64,000 nt of DNA from Loxodes magnus (taxonomy: Eukaryota; Ciliophora; Karyorelictea; Loxodida; Loxodidae). This document shows positions 36,036 through 48,112 of the stretch, one piece after another. Below the pieces are notes generated by a model. That model had not been told where the DNA came from. It saw only the letters and a program-made list of their open reading frames with translations, and searched no databases. Made by a program: the position numbers and the translations under genes. The stretch spans positions 56,960 through 120,959 of the forward strand of contig CAMPDV010001248.1 in the NCBI GenBank assembly GCA_946699065.1, in the 5' to 3' direction. Positions within the stretch are counted from its first letter, which is position 1. Every line of letters starts with the position of its first letter.

Positions 36036-36400
36036 CCAAAGCAGAGGACGACATGTGTCAATTATGGGTACTTAAATTCCCCACCTCTGATGAAACTCGC
36101 AATATTATTTCTTTTTCGTTCCAGAATTAAAAATAAACTAAGCCAAGCCAGTGTTGAAGGTCTAAGAATCTTATGTCTCGAGGCCAAACCAAAGCAGAGG
36201 AAGACATGTGTCAATTATGGGTACTTAAATTCCCCACCTCTGATGAAACTCGCAATATTATTTCTTTTTCGTTCCAGAATTAAAAATAAACTAAGCCAAG
36301 CCAGTGTTGAAGGTCTAAGAATCTTATGTCTCGAGGCCAAACCAAAGCAGAGGAAGACATGTGTCAATTATGGGTACTTAAATTCCCCACCTCTGATGAA
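36036..36400. repeat. 153-bp tandem repeat, about 2.4 units
   Basis: CCAAAGCAGAGG starts at 36036, 36189 and 36342, a period of exactly 153 (51 codons, so the frame stays open). The second copy of the 19.4-kb duplication has a single unit. This accounts for 306 of the offset change. Confidence 0.9.
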
Positions 36401-36440
36401 GATGACCTTATTGTTCACCTTCGAACAACTATGGCGGTTT

Positions 36441-36913
36441 TAAAAAAATATATATAATATGTTTGACTCAAAGTTTTTTTTCTTAATTTGATCTAAACTG
36501 TTAGCATTTCCTTATTGAATATCCTTTCCTATTACAGAGCTAGCTTATATTTCTCTACTTATAGAGTATCCAAGTTTTAATCTTTCTCAATATTTTCATA
36601 GGTTCTCAATTGTTTTAGTTTTTCTAGATTATTAATTATTAAGACAAGGTAAACTAGTTGAGTCTATCTTATATTTACTTTAGTTGAAAATTTAGCTCTT
36701 ACGTTTCCGATATACTGCTAATTTCCTTTTTTAGTTATTAATTTTCTTATTACATATTCAGCTAGTTTATACCCTAGTCCTATGTTTTTGGTTTAATTTA
36801 AAACTTAAGATTATAGGGTTTATAATCCTAACTTAGTTATTACATTTCCTTTTCGTAATTCATGGTTAATGTTGTTTTTCTTTTTATTTTAGAAGAGATT
36901 TAATCCATTTATA
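36441..36913. other. AT-rich spacer, no gene seen
   Basis: T-rich sequence with no feature recognised. Confidence 0.45.
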
Positions 36914-37099
36914 ATGAAGGATAATGATAAAGAAGAAAGCTTCAAGAAATTCAAGGAATTGTGAGTTACGAAGCCCGTAAAAATTGAATGTCTGAATATT
37001 TTATTAATCTTTCAGAAATGAACTCTGTTGTGGATAGAGAGGGTGAAAATCCCTGAGAGGATAAATGATTTAATGAGAAAAAAAAGTAAAATATTTTGA
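36914..37099 (+). CDS. Small basic ORF, possibly the end of a degraded CCHC-type unit
   Basis: MKDNDKEESFKKFKEL, then 45 more codons to TGA 37,097, with two TGAs read as Trp. The segment 36,961-37,015 has GTGAGT...TTTCAG ends, so a 55-base intron is an alternative. The 3' part contains AGAGGGTGAAAATCCCTGAG. This closely resembles the 3' hairpin of the 3.7-kb CCHC unit, so this may be a remnant of that kind of element. Confidence 0.3.
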
Positions 37100-37265
37100 A
37101 TTTAGTTTTTATTTATAAGTTTACAAATATAAAAATATAATCAAGACTAATTAAAGCTCACCATGGTAAAGTATATTAAAGCTATAAAGTTACATTTATC
37201 AACTAAGTACAATTATTTAATTAATTGCATTCATTTCCTTTAAATTACTAATTATATCATATTAA

Positions 37266-37883
37266 ATGCAGTAATCTGCTCATCTCTCGGAAATTAACTC
37301 AGATAATTGAGTGAAAAAGCAGCAAAATAAATTAAGAAAAAAGTTGAAACGGGCGGGATAAAGTTCTTCATCGGAAGGTAAAGCCATGTTCGGAAATATA
37401 GAGATAGAATAACCTAAAAATGAAATTGACTAAAAATGCAAAAATAAACTTGATAAAATGTAAAAAATAATCTAAAAGTATGGAGAAACAATTATAATTA
37501 AGGAATAAAATCAGAGAATTAACGAACAGTATGACGAATAAAATAATGAGTTATTATTTATACGTCATCAGCTAATCTTAAATAACTTAGCAACAAAACA
37601 GTAACTTTATGAGCAATCTCAATCATAGTTGATCAATAACAAATATGGGTATAGAAAAAGACTAAACTTATTGATTAAGAAAAATATTAAAAAGAAAAGT
37701 AAACATAAGTTTACAAAAGAAAATAGAGAAATTGCTTTAGAAACAAATCCAGGAAAAATAGATCAAAAACTGCTGGTATTACTATTTTTACCATATTTTA
37801 CGACAATAAATAGCTTGAATATAATTAAAGATAAGAGAAAAATAAAGAACATGAAGGATGATGAATAAATTCTGAATAACTGA
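37266..37883 (+). CDS. Hypothetical Gln/Lys-rich coiled-coil protein
   Basis: ATG 37266 reads MQQSAHLSEINSDNW, then SSSSEGKAMFGNIEIEQPKN and a long coiled coil (NKLDKMQKIIQKYGETIII...NQRINEQYDEQNNELLFIRH) with many TAA/TAG Gln codons. After about 37,630 a neighbouring frame (KTAGITIFTIFYDNKQLEY, ending at two adjacent TGAs near 37,858) looks at least as good as the first frame, which ends at TGA 37,881. The true C-terminus is therefore open. A GC hairpin (CCTGG..CCAGG, about 37,996-38,011) follows. No family is recognised. The duplicate is at 56,386. Confidence 0.5.
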
Positions 37884-38139
37884 AAATGGAGTTTATAAAT
37901 ATAAAATTTTATAAAGAACTGAAAATAATTTTGTAGTGATAACCTATCACATATAAAAATGTTCGTATTCATCTATGTGAAAAAAGGGAGATACCTGGTT
38001 AAAAGTCCAGGGGAAGCTTAAATTTTAATTTAAAATTATATTATTATAATTATTAGAATTATTAGAATTATTAATTTCATTTATATTTAAATTAATGTTT
38101 TTCTAAATTTTAAATTTAAATAAATAATTATAAATAAAT

Positions 38140-38470
38140 ATGATTATAGAGCGTAACACCTCGTTGGCGCGCAGCTCTTTCAGTATTAATATTTAATATT
38201 AAGAAAAAAGTGATCTCAAAAGCTTGATTTCATTCTATTTGTTCAAAGAGTCACTTCATCTTCTCTAAATGGAGAATCTTCTTATTAAAAATTATTCTTA
38301 AATCTTGAATCAAATGCTTCAGTCTTCTTTAATAAGATCCAAATAAGAATTAGTTATTAAGTCATTAATTAGAAGGCCCGTCAGTCAAGCTTTCATACTG
38401 CTAGAATCCACCCTTCCCCATAGTGGCTTCTAATTTAAGATTACTCGCAATGCAGTATATTATATCAGAT
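38140..38470 (-). mobile_element. SINE-like element 2 with LINE-type 3' tail
   Basis: On the minus strand it ends AAAGAGCTGCGCGCCAACG, then GCTCTATAATCAT and TTTATTTATAA. This is the tail of the LINE and of SINE-like element 1 with small changes. The upstream body shows a hairpin (TAGAAGCCAC...GTGG..TTCTA, about 38,400-38,432). It shares only the tail with element 1. Confidence 0.6.
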
Positions 38471-39100
38471 TACCTACTAGTTTTTGTGATGCTGACATAG
38501 ATTTTATATTATAAATACTAAGCATTATAGATATTTTTAGCTTAACTACATAATTGGAATAATTAAAAAAATAGAGTTAGCAAGGTATAAAATATATATC
38601 TCTATAGTTAGAGCATTGATTTAAAAATAGAAAAATGAATAGACTAAAGATACTGAAATACTTAAATAGAGTTTATTTAGATTTCTTAAGTTTAATTATA
38701 TTCCTTTTATCTAAATTGATTACAATAGCAAAATTGAAAATAAGTTATAAAATAAAGTATTAAGCTTATGTATTTAAAGGAAATCTCTAAAAGGAGCATG
38801 GTTGCTTTAATATTTCTATTAATAAAATGATTAGAACTAATAAATTAGCAAATATAAAAGTTTCTAATATTTTTAATATATAATATATTTGCAAAACTTC
38901 AATGAAATGTATCATTCTATTTTCATTTTAATAAAGTTTTCTAGCAAAAGATTATATCTCTTGCTTTAAATTTTTTGTAGAAGTACTTATTATTTTTTAA
39001 ATAATACTTCTCAATTTAAGTAATTTTTTATTTTACAACTTTAAAAGTGGTAATTTTCATCATATCCAAAGGATTATGAATAAATTCTCTATTTAGAAGA
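38471..39100. other. AT-rich spacer, no gene seen
   Basis: Nothing recognised before the CCHC element's flanking repeat. Confidence 0.5.
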
Positions 39101-40026
39101 TTAGGCTCCCTAATAATTATAATTTGATTTAAATGTTTCGCCGCAGTCTACATCACCGCCGCGTAAAATAAGTTTGTAAAAAGTTTTCTTGATTTATGTC
39201 TTGTTTTCTCTTCCTTGGTCCTATTTACATTTCTTGTTTTCCCTTCTTCCGTATTATTAAGGTTCTTGTTTCACCACTTCTTTGATTCCATCTTTTTTTA
39301 TATATATTCCCCTCTGCGCTACAATAGAGCATTTCTCTTTCTTTCTTTTCTCTTATCCAATATTCTCTTTTGTATTCCTGGAATTTCCTACATTTCCTAT
39401 ATAGGTGTCTATAGCTACCACAGAAATAGCATTTCTTCTTAATTCTTTTCTCTCTTGTCATTTTGATTACTTGCTCTTCTTCAATGTCCATTTTCTCTAT
39501 CTTAGGAATTTCTTGCACTTGGCTCTAGATTATTTGCTTGTTCTGCTCTTGAATCGTCTTTATTGAGTCATTCATATGTTTCATTTGTTCCTGTTGGTGT
39601 TTCCAGATGTTGTCGAGCTCCCTTTCCCAGTTTGCCATTCGGAGCTCTCTTTTATCCTGTTGCTCAATCAGGTCCATTAGTTTCGTATTTTCCCTTTTAA
39701 GCTTCTTTACCTCTTGCTAGAGGCTTAGCACTACTTTAATGAGCTGCTCCACGCTCATTTGTCCAGAAGGATAGACTTCCGATGTCTCCTAATGTAGGGC
39801 AGACTTAGGTTGTTTCCTTGGCTTCTCCTAAGATGCCGGGGTAAGTTCGTGGGTTTTCCTAGTCTGTTAGTACTCTTCCCTAGTTTGTGTTCCTGATAGA
39901 TGAGATTCTTGTTACTTGGCAGGGGTCTGGGTTATTTGGGTTTCTGGTTTCCTCTCCTATTTCTTGGAGGTGGTGTAGAAAGCTTTCTTTAAGCCTTCCA
40001 TTTTAAAATTTTTTAGGCTCCCTAAT
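39101..40026 (-). mobile_element. CCHC-only retroelement-like unit with flanking direct repeats
   Basis: TTAGGCTCCCTAAT is perfect at 39101-39114 and 40013-40026. Weaker matching continues (TATAATTTGA). The unit of about 0.9 kb holds a single gene whose ATG lies 11 bases inside the 5' repeat. A GC-rich stretch (CGCGGCGG, CTGCGGCG) lies near its 3' end. It is the best-preserved member of the family. Confidence 0.7.
39153..40001 (-). CDS. Coiled-coil CCHC zinc-knuckle protein (ORF1-like), 282 aa
   Basis: ATG 40001 to TGA 39153 gives 283 codons. The product has a Gln/Thr-rich N-terminus (about 1-85), then the block SALHQETSEVYPSGQMSVEQ. A coiled coil follows (about 95-175, VLSLQQEVKKLKRENTKLMD onwards), then a basic segment and a perfect C-X2-C-X4-H-X4-C knuckle (CYFCGSYRHLYRKC). 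A degenerate second knuckle (LYCSAEGNIYKKRW) and a basic tail end it. No internal TGA occurs. Alignment with the 3.7-kb relative equates TAG with CAA or CAG, which proves UAR=Gln here. It is probably an RNA-binding protein of a non-autonomous element. A host RNA-binding protein is the alternative. Confidence 0.8.
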
Positions 40027-41220
40027 TGATATAATTTGAATAATATAAATTTAAGTTGTTCTAAGTTTTTTCAAAAACTAATAATTATTCCTAAAATAAA
40101 TTTCATAGATATTTAAAAATATTTTTATATAAAAATTGCAGCCAAAAACTAATTCCATTTGCTTATATATTAATATATCGTTAACTGATTTCATATTATA
40201 ATTTCTTGATCTATCAAATGTTTCTTTTTAAAATAAAGTTATTTATTTATGATAGTCCTAATAAAGTAAGAGACTCTCTTTACCTCTTTTAAAGTTTTTC
40301 TATTTTTTAATAAATTAATTAAAAGATCCAATGATTTAGCTATTTCAGGTGACTAATAAGCTAGAAGTGTAAAATAATAAATTTAAATTTGATGAAAGTT
40401 ATTTGGAAGCTATTTATTTTAGAAAGGCACTAATACTTTTAGTTTAATAATTTATAAATTAAAGCATAATATAAACTTAGCAATAGCCTTCATTTAGTTA
40501 TAAGTAAACTCTCAAACCATAAGCTTAAGTATATCAATTTAAGATTATTTTTTATTGCTTAAAAATAAAAATGATATAAGCAATTTAATTGTATAAATAC
40601 AAAAAGCTTAGCATCTTTAGATTTTAAGTTATGACTATTACTATTAAAATAGAAGAACTTGACTCTTATAATTCGCTATTTATTTACTAAATATTGTATA
40701 AACCTAAAATTAATAAATTTCCTTATTTAGAAAAATTATAAAAGCCTTTCTGTCATTTTAGAGCAGTGTATCTAGCTTAAATCTGAAATTTAAAAGTTTA
40801 TAAATTTTTATAAATAGCCAGATGTAACACTTAACTAGATTAAATAAGATTGTTTCATATATGAAAATATAAAAGACTACTAAAAGCTTTAGATTTTATA
40901 CATCTATTTGCATTTAGTATAAAAACCAAATTTTAAATAATAGATATTTTTAATCAAATTTAAACAAAAAAGTAGCTTACACTAGCTTATTCCATAATGA
41001 CTAACTAAATTTAAATTCCCGTTCTAATTAAACTAAAATCATATTTTATTTATTATTTTTTCAATAAATGCATAGTTTTATCTAGAAGATACCTAGTCAA
41101 TCTTATACTAAATACATTTTAATTAGTAAGAGAACTTTTCTCCCTAATGTAAATTTGTTATTACTTTAAAACCTTAAATTATATTTATTTTGCTTAGATA
41201 AATATTTATCAAATTTATTC
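40027..41220. other. AT-rich spacer, no gene seen
   Basis: Nothing recognised. It lies downstream of the CAP gene. Confidence 0.5.
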
Positions 41221-42231
41221 TCAACAATCGAACAGAACCACGTTTGGATAAAGCAAAGCTTCTGTGTCTAACGTCTCTTCGAAATTTTCCTTCTATCCAC
41301 TTTTTCCTTCAAATTCTACTTTAATCACTGCTGGAAAGCCAAAATCATATTTTGATTACCAACCTCCTCCTTAATACTTTTTAACACACTCGTCTATTTA
41401 AGGCTAGACTTTAGCATTAAGTTAATCTTGGATTTACTACTTTATATCACCCTAATCTTTTGGCTATGAATATGTCGAATAGTTCATAACTCCTATAGCT
41501 TTCAAAGCAGGATGACCTTCCATATAACTTAAAGCTCCCATCCTATATTTCTAACTTAAAAGGTTATCTCTGTTTCCTTTCGTTTTATTTCCATCGTCAA
41601 TCAGAATGTTTAATACTAATGCAAAAGGCGTGAACTTTCCATAAGTACAGTTTTCTGCAGTATTTAAAGGACTATCGCAATATTTATCCATTCGGAATTG
41701 GAAGTTCTTTTTATTGCTTCCTACATGTCCGAATAAGTTATTCTAAACGGAATCTTAAGCGTGATCTTTGCATGCTTAATAAATGTCGTTATTCCAAATG
41801 AGGGGCTTTGCAGGTTTTGCATTTTTACATGTTTCAATAGCTGACTTACAAGCTTCGACTCCTTCTTTAGTTTGTTAGCTAACACCTTAATACTTTAAAA
41901 GATTTCCTTAGTAAAACTTTTGTAAATCTTCTAAGAGTTCGGCAGCAAACAAGGGATAAGCTCGGACGATATTAAGAGCCCAAAATCTTTCTCTATCGAC
42001 TTGATTGACGCTTTCAGGAACGGTATCATGTATTTTACTAGCTTTGAAGACAGGAGTGATATCAAGTATTTCATGAGCAGGTAAATTCGGATCTCTGTTT
42101 TCAGGAAGGAAAACTTAAACAGTAAAGGCAACTTTTTTTTAAATTTTGGTAGGAATTTCTCCCTGATTTTTGGGTTGAAGATCCTGAGGCTAAGAAGGTT
42201 GCTATCTTTCCTTTTCACAGCAAATTCCCAT
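41221..42231 (-). CDS. CAP/SCP-domain protein with dual-acylation N-terminus (336 aa)
   Basis: ATG 42231 to TGA 41221 gives 337 codons with no internal TGA; Gln is CAA/CAG/TAA/TAG and Trp TGG. The N-terminus MGICCEK fits myristoylation of Gly2 plus palmitoylation of Cys4/5, suggesting a membrane-anchored cytosolic protein and not a secreted one. A helical lead (RFWALNIVRAYP, about 82-93) precedes a YkwD/SCP-type CAP domain (about 125-260). Its landmarks are CKDHAQD, FGHVGS, Arg180, AENCTYG, LIDDGNKTKGNRDNLL and YRMGALSY. The usual GHR/GHY histidine is Asn220, so the classical CAP residue set is changed. A Gln-rich C-terminal part follows. CAP proteins are widespread in ciliates; the molecular role is unknown. 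Confidence 0.85.
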
Positions 42232-44489
42232 ATTTATAAAATGAAGATTGAATTAAATATTAAAGTTGATTCCTGAAAGCTAGCTTTATTGAATTTAATT
42301 ACCTTAGTTGTTTAGAATTAAAGAATGATGGCAGCAATCTTTCTATCTATTATTAAATAAACTCTAAAGTATAAAAAGATAATAATTATGTTTACTTGAT
42401 ATGAATGTATTTTATAATGGAAAGCTATTTCCTGAAGAAAAAGCATAAATTAGTAAAAGTAGATGGGCTAAAAATAGGTATTTTAGGTAGTTTTGATTTT
42501 AGTTTGATATTAATATATTATAAAGGTAAATGTAGAAATAGAGATAAATAAATGTTCTACATTTAGTTGGTGGTAATAATTTAGTTTATTTATTTCTCTG
42601 CCATTATTATTAAACTAATATTAATTATTAAATTTGCTATCTAAATTTATGTGTTAGTTTATTATTTAAATGCATTTACTTCTATCACTTCCCTAAATCA
42701 TGCTTGCTATTAATTTAGATAATGCTAGTTCTTAAATGATTTATTGTTAAATGATATATATTTAAATTAATGTATATCTATTGGTAGATAATTGATTATT
42801 ATTATTTAAGGTAATTAAGTTTATTTCAAGTAACAGCACTAATAGCATCATCAAATACTAGTTATCTTAGATGTTGCAAATAGTATGCTTTCATCCTTTG
42901 TAAGTCTAAGCTTATTAGAAATATCTTAATTTAATAAAGCAAGGTATGAATACTTTTATATATTAAAGTTCTTTAGAATATACCTGTTGACTTAATTTAG
43001 ATTCTAGATATATGAAAGACTTATAAAAAGCATCTTATTAATTTATTAGTACTAAGTTTATAAAACTACTAAGTTGCAATTAGAAATCCTTTTCATTTAA
43101 CACTATTCTACTTTTCATCTAAATTAGGACTTTCCTTTCTTCTTTGGAGCTATTTAAATCTAACTTATATTAGATATTAATATTAAATTACTAGTAAGCT
43201 ACAAAAGCATTTATTTATTTTAAGAAATCAATTTAAGATTTATAAATAGCAAAATTTTATGATATAGCTGCAAATAATAACTAATATTCTTTAAGAAATT
43301 ACGCTACACTAGAAATTTAATATAGATAGACAATCATTTCCTATTAGTTTATACATAGTCTTTTTATTCAATCAGTAGAATGTATTGCCTCTTCAAAACT
43401 TTATACAAATATAATCAAAGGAGATAACTTTATTTATCTGCCTTCATAACAGAAATCTCTATTTTATCTGAACAAACTGATAAAAGACTCTCTTATCTAA
43501 AACTTTCTAATTTCAAATTTAGAACCAAAGAAGAACAGATTGCTAGTTAAACCTTATATAATTTGGTCTCTAGATTTCAATTACAAATGTAGGTAAAATT
43601 AACCAATCAAATATATCAAATTATCAGTCTTCATACTTGACTCTACAACTTACAAACTAATAAACCTTTAATTATTTCAAAATTGAGACAATCCCAGTTT
43701 CTGCTAATCATCCTAGCGCTTAGTTAAATAAATATTTAATTACTGAGCCAAGAAAAGCTAGGAATTTTGAAAGAGAATTAAGAATCTTAAAATCAAGAAC
43801 ATTGCTAATATGAAATACAATGGCAGGATTAAAAGTTAATCATCAAAGGATCTGTAGAAGAAAAATAATTTAGTTATAGCTATCCTTATTATGTTGTAGT
43901 AACTGCTTGACAACAGCGAATTTTCCATTATTCTATAAAAACTAAACATTAGCATAAATTGGAAATGTTCTAAAAAATAAATTTTTGAAGATATTAAATA
44001 TAATGATTGCTACTATTATATTTCCTTCAAATATACCTTTAAAACTGCTTAAAAGTAGTAAATTAAAAAACTTTTTATTAAGCAACTAATAAAAGGATTT
44101 CTTGCTAGTTTATTTAACAGCAACCAATTTTATTTATTAACTACCAATCAAAATATAAAGATTAACAATAAAATATATTTAATGAGTACTCACCTTAAAA
44201 GTCTTATAGAAATACAATTCTATAAAAATTACTAAAAGTAAAAGCTTAAAATTCTTATACCTTTAGTTGAGAAATTGAAGCTTAATTAAAGCATTGATGA
44301 AATAATATTGCTATTTGGACTTTATTTATAATATTTAGTTTATTTTAAAATTAATTATTTAAGTTCTATACCTAAAGAAAAAAGTTTGAAGTAATATAAT
44401 GTTTTAAACTCTAAGATTATAAATTATATTAATGAATTTATTAGATTACTAGACTTGAGAATCTAATTAACTAATTACATATAAATAAA
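42232..44489. other. AT-rich spacer; distal 0.9 kb related to the palindrome-arm spacer
   Basis: 42.2-43.6 kb shows nothing. 43,610-44,470 aligns, with many changes, to 27,000-27,960 of the right palindrome arm. The LINE is inserted just after this segment. Confidence 0.6.
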
Positions 44490-44549
44490 TTTGATTATAG
44501 AGCGCGTAGTACCTCGTTGGTGTGCAGCTCTTTCCATATCTCAATATAT

Positions 44550-47500
44550 GTCTGTTTCTTCAAGTAAGCCTTCAGGTAATAGAAATTCTTCTCTTATTAG
44601 TTCCATATCTTAATCATTTTCTTCTTCATTATCTCTTGTTCTTCTGTCTTCTATCTATCTAAGGTTTATTAGATCTCTATTGCAAGCTTAATTTTTTTAC
44701 ATACTTTGCTAATTTTCGTTTCCAATTATTTTCTTTTGATCAATCTTTTATGTACTCATAAAAATTATACTTTTCCTGCTCTATAGTCTTTTCCTATTTC
44801 TTTTTTTTCAGTCAATTTTCTTTTCTAAGTATCCTTTTTTTCTTTTTTCTAATTTATCTTTAATTTTTTATTATCAAGTCAGCTTTAACTCTTTTTTGCT
44901 CTTCTTAGGTTCTAATGAATTTTTCGAATTTGGCTGTACCTCATATTATAACAAATAGTTCCATTCCTTATCTCTCTACTCCTATTGTTCTTAACTTTCA
45001 AATACATATTTATCTTCCTTCTTTGCATTCTGAACAATTTTCTATGATATGCCTTTCATTTACTCTTGCATCATTACAGAAAGGGCATTTGCTTGTCATA
45101 ACTAGGTGTCTTTCTTTTAAACAATCCTGGCTCCCATTACATCTCGTTCTTATTCTAAATATGTAGCATATTTCTTCTTTTCTATTTTTATTGTATCTCA
45201 GGTAGTTGGGTGGTCCTACTACATATTCATCAAATCATGTTTTTCTATACTGTAGAGTTGTTATCATTTACTCCATTCTTTCTCTATCTTCTACATATAC
45301 TCTATATTCTCAAATTGCACGATTAATATTTTTCTTCCCTCTTTAATTGTTATTACCATCATCTATAAATATTTCTTTGTCCTCAATTTTTAATTATAAT
45401 TTATTGACATGCAATATTATTCAAATATAAAGTTCTCTTCTTTACTTAGATCGAACATTAATCCATCTACTGTTTTTCCTTTGTTCCCTATTAATTTGTC
45501 TCTTATTCTCAACGTTTTTTGTCATAGGTAATCTTTAAATTTTATAAACTGCAATTCGTATTCTAGCATCTCATTTTACGCTTAGAAAGGGGCATCTATG
45601 ATTGATCGTAAATATCTTCTCTATATTATTTCTAATTGTTCCATCACTTATTTTCCTACAAATTATTCACAATATGGGATAACTTCTGTCCCATAGCTGA
45701 ATACTGAGCTTACGAATGTTTTTATCATTATTCCTGCATTATATGGTGTTAATCCATTATTCATTGTTATTTTTCTCAGTATTCATGTTTACATCTTTTA
45801 TGCTGCTTCTAGTCTGTTCTCCATGTGTTCTTAAAATCTGATGCTCTCTTCTATTATATGCCCTAGGCACTAAAAGGACGTTACTCTTTCGATTCTTAAA
45901 TTTCCCACCTCAATAATATTTCCAATATTTTCTCAGTTACTATTTTATGCTGCTTTTCATATCATTCATTTTGCTTTATCTGCAATTCCAGTTTTTATTT
46001 TTCTGCCCATGAGGTTAAATTTTTGATTACTTCCTCTAATTATTCCCATTCACTTATTAAGGCTAGGTCATCTGCATATGCAAAACATCCTGCATTTATT
46101 TCTTGTGTTCATCCCTCTTCGTTTTTAAAGTATATCGTAATTCCTAGTTTTTGATCTTCCAAACTATGGAGAAGTTTTGCTATTATCAAGTTAAATAGTC
46201 TCGGCGACGTTATGCTTCCCTGTTTTAGTCTTTTATTTGTCGCGAATGATTTTGCTATTTAATCTTTGGTTTTCAATTTAATTTCTTCTTCACAGTAGAA
46301 GTTTACTAGAAATTTAATTATCTATTCCGGTACTTTTAGATCGTTTAGGATTTATCATATATCCTTTCTTTGCACTGAGTCGTAAGCTTTCTTAATATCA
46401 ACAAATATTACAAAAGCATCTTTTTTGTTCCGCATTGATCATTCCTATACTGTTCTTAGATTGAAGATTTATAGTGCGCATGATTTTCCTTTTTTGAAAC
46501 CATATTAGTATTCGCTTTCATCATTATGAAGATATCCTTGCAATTGCTAGAAAATTAATGTTTCTACAATTTTTAAAGCATGATTCAATAAAGAGATTTA
46601 TCTATATCTCATTGGGTTCATCTATCCTCCTTTTTTTTATATTATTAATATGTATTGTTGTTTCATCTCCTAAGGTATTACTCCCTCTTAAATCATCTTA
46701 GCTATTATTTTGCAAGTTACTTCTATTAATTTTTTCCCGATGCTAAAATTGTTCCCACTTATATTTAATCAGTTCCTTCTGCTTTTAATTTCACCAATTA
46801 GTTAATATTTTCTAAAATTTTATATTCGTTTACCACTATTCGTCTCTTGTTAAAAATTTAGTTGGTAACGTATTATCGCCATTTTCATATAACTGCTATC
46901 ATTCGTCCCTGAAAATCTTAACATCTTCTTTTGATAAGGGTACTTACTAATTATTTTTCCTATTAAGCAGGTTTTTAGTTTCTTCCACATTTCTATCAGA
47001 TTTTCTTTATTTACAATGTCCATAAATAAGTTAAGTTCGTTTCTTTTACCTTTTTTCCTTGATTATATATATTCTTGTCTTACTCTTTGCTATTCTCTAT
47101 ATTTTCTCGTTTTATTGATTTTCGTTTATTTCTTCGTTGTTCTTTATCCTTTATTTTAATTGTTTGCTGCATTTTCTGAAAATTTTATTACACTATTTTG
47201 TTGTTTCTGAGTATTTAAATATCTTAAAGTTTTATGTTTAATTGTTTCTTATACCATTTGAACTCCTTCTTATATCTTTTTCTTTCATCATATATAAGTC
47301 TACGTACCGTTTAGGCTGACAATTTCTTCTTCTTAGATGTTTTCTTCTATAAATCTTTCAAATTTTTCTTAGATCTCTTTTTTAATAGTAGGTAATTTAT
47401 TTTTGCTATCTTTTATGATTTTCTAACTTATTTACCAATCTTTACCTATAATACCAGGCCTATTGTCCCTTATTACGTATGAGTAATAAAAATCACCTTT

Positions 47501-48112
47501 TCTCTCATTATCTCTTCAATTAAAAAGTAATCTATTTTATATTCATTATTTTAGTGAACAAAATTACCTTTTTTAATTGGATCTAGGCATATTAAATTAT
47601 TCTGTTCCATAAACTGTAGCATTCTCTTTCTAGCTGAGTTTTGTATTCTTTGGTATTCATTTCTCTATGTGCGTATTTCAATCTTCTATGATCATTACAT
47701 TAAGTCCTTTTTCTATTGCTTATAGTTTAAATTCATTCACTAAGTTATATAATGGCTCATATTATTAGTTGTCATTTGTTACAGGTGCATATATATTTAT
47801 GACTGCCATTTTTCTCATTATTTCAATGGTCATCACTTTTGCTCCTTCAAAAGCGTCATTTGGTTGACTTCATTCTATATTTCTTTAATCTACTTACATA
47901 TGTCGTTTCTAATGTAGAATTCTACTCTTTTCCCTTTTTTGATACCACATTTATTTATTTTTTTATATCCCGCTATATTACACATATCTTTTGAGACTTC
48001 AATCTAAATCTCTTATATTGCCATTATGTGGATAATTTTTTGAAGTCATGAAAGTGACTAGTGCCTCTATTGCACTTCTAAGTCCCCTAACATTTGCTGT
48101 CCCTATTTTTAT
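44550..48112 (-). CDS. LINE ORF2: endonuclease and reverse transcriptase
   Basis: The endonuclease begins near 48,110 with GTANVRGLRSAIEALV. It continues with IKKGKRVEFYIRNDI, AVINIYAPVTND (about 47,800) and IIEDWNTHI (about 47,690, the GDFN-like block). RT motif A is FVIFVDIKKAYDSVQRK (about 46,370-46,425), motif B is KQGSITSPRLFNLII (about 46,190-46,235) and motif C is FAYADDLALISEW (about 46,050-46,085). TGA codes Trp in NEEGW between motifs B and C. Pieces of the endonuclease lie in different frames, so this copy is probably inactive. The domain order is that of APE-type LINEs; the clade was not determined. Confidence 0.9.

Larger units (their letters stand above)
35797..36440 (-). mobile_element. 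SINE-like element 1 with LINE-type 3' tail
   Basis: Read on the minus strand, the 3' end is AAAGAGCTGCGCACCAACG...CGCGCTCTATAATCAAA followed by TTTA repeats. This is the same tail as the LINE at 44.49 kb. AGAGC/GCTCT can pair as a terminal stem. The tail lies after a 19-bp-period repeat and a body with three 153-bp units; the duplicate has one unit. No protein is supported. The 5' end is not exactly placed. Confidence 0.7.

Noticed and set aside
36009-36443. 144-aa plus-strand ORF with an internal 51-residue repeat
   Set aside because: It is the 153-bp tandem repeat of a SINE-like element read on the opposite strand. The duplicate with one unit has no such ORF.
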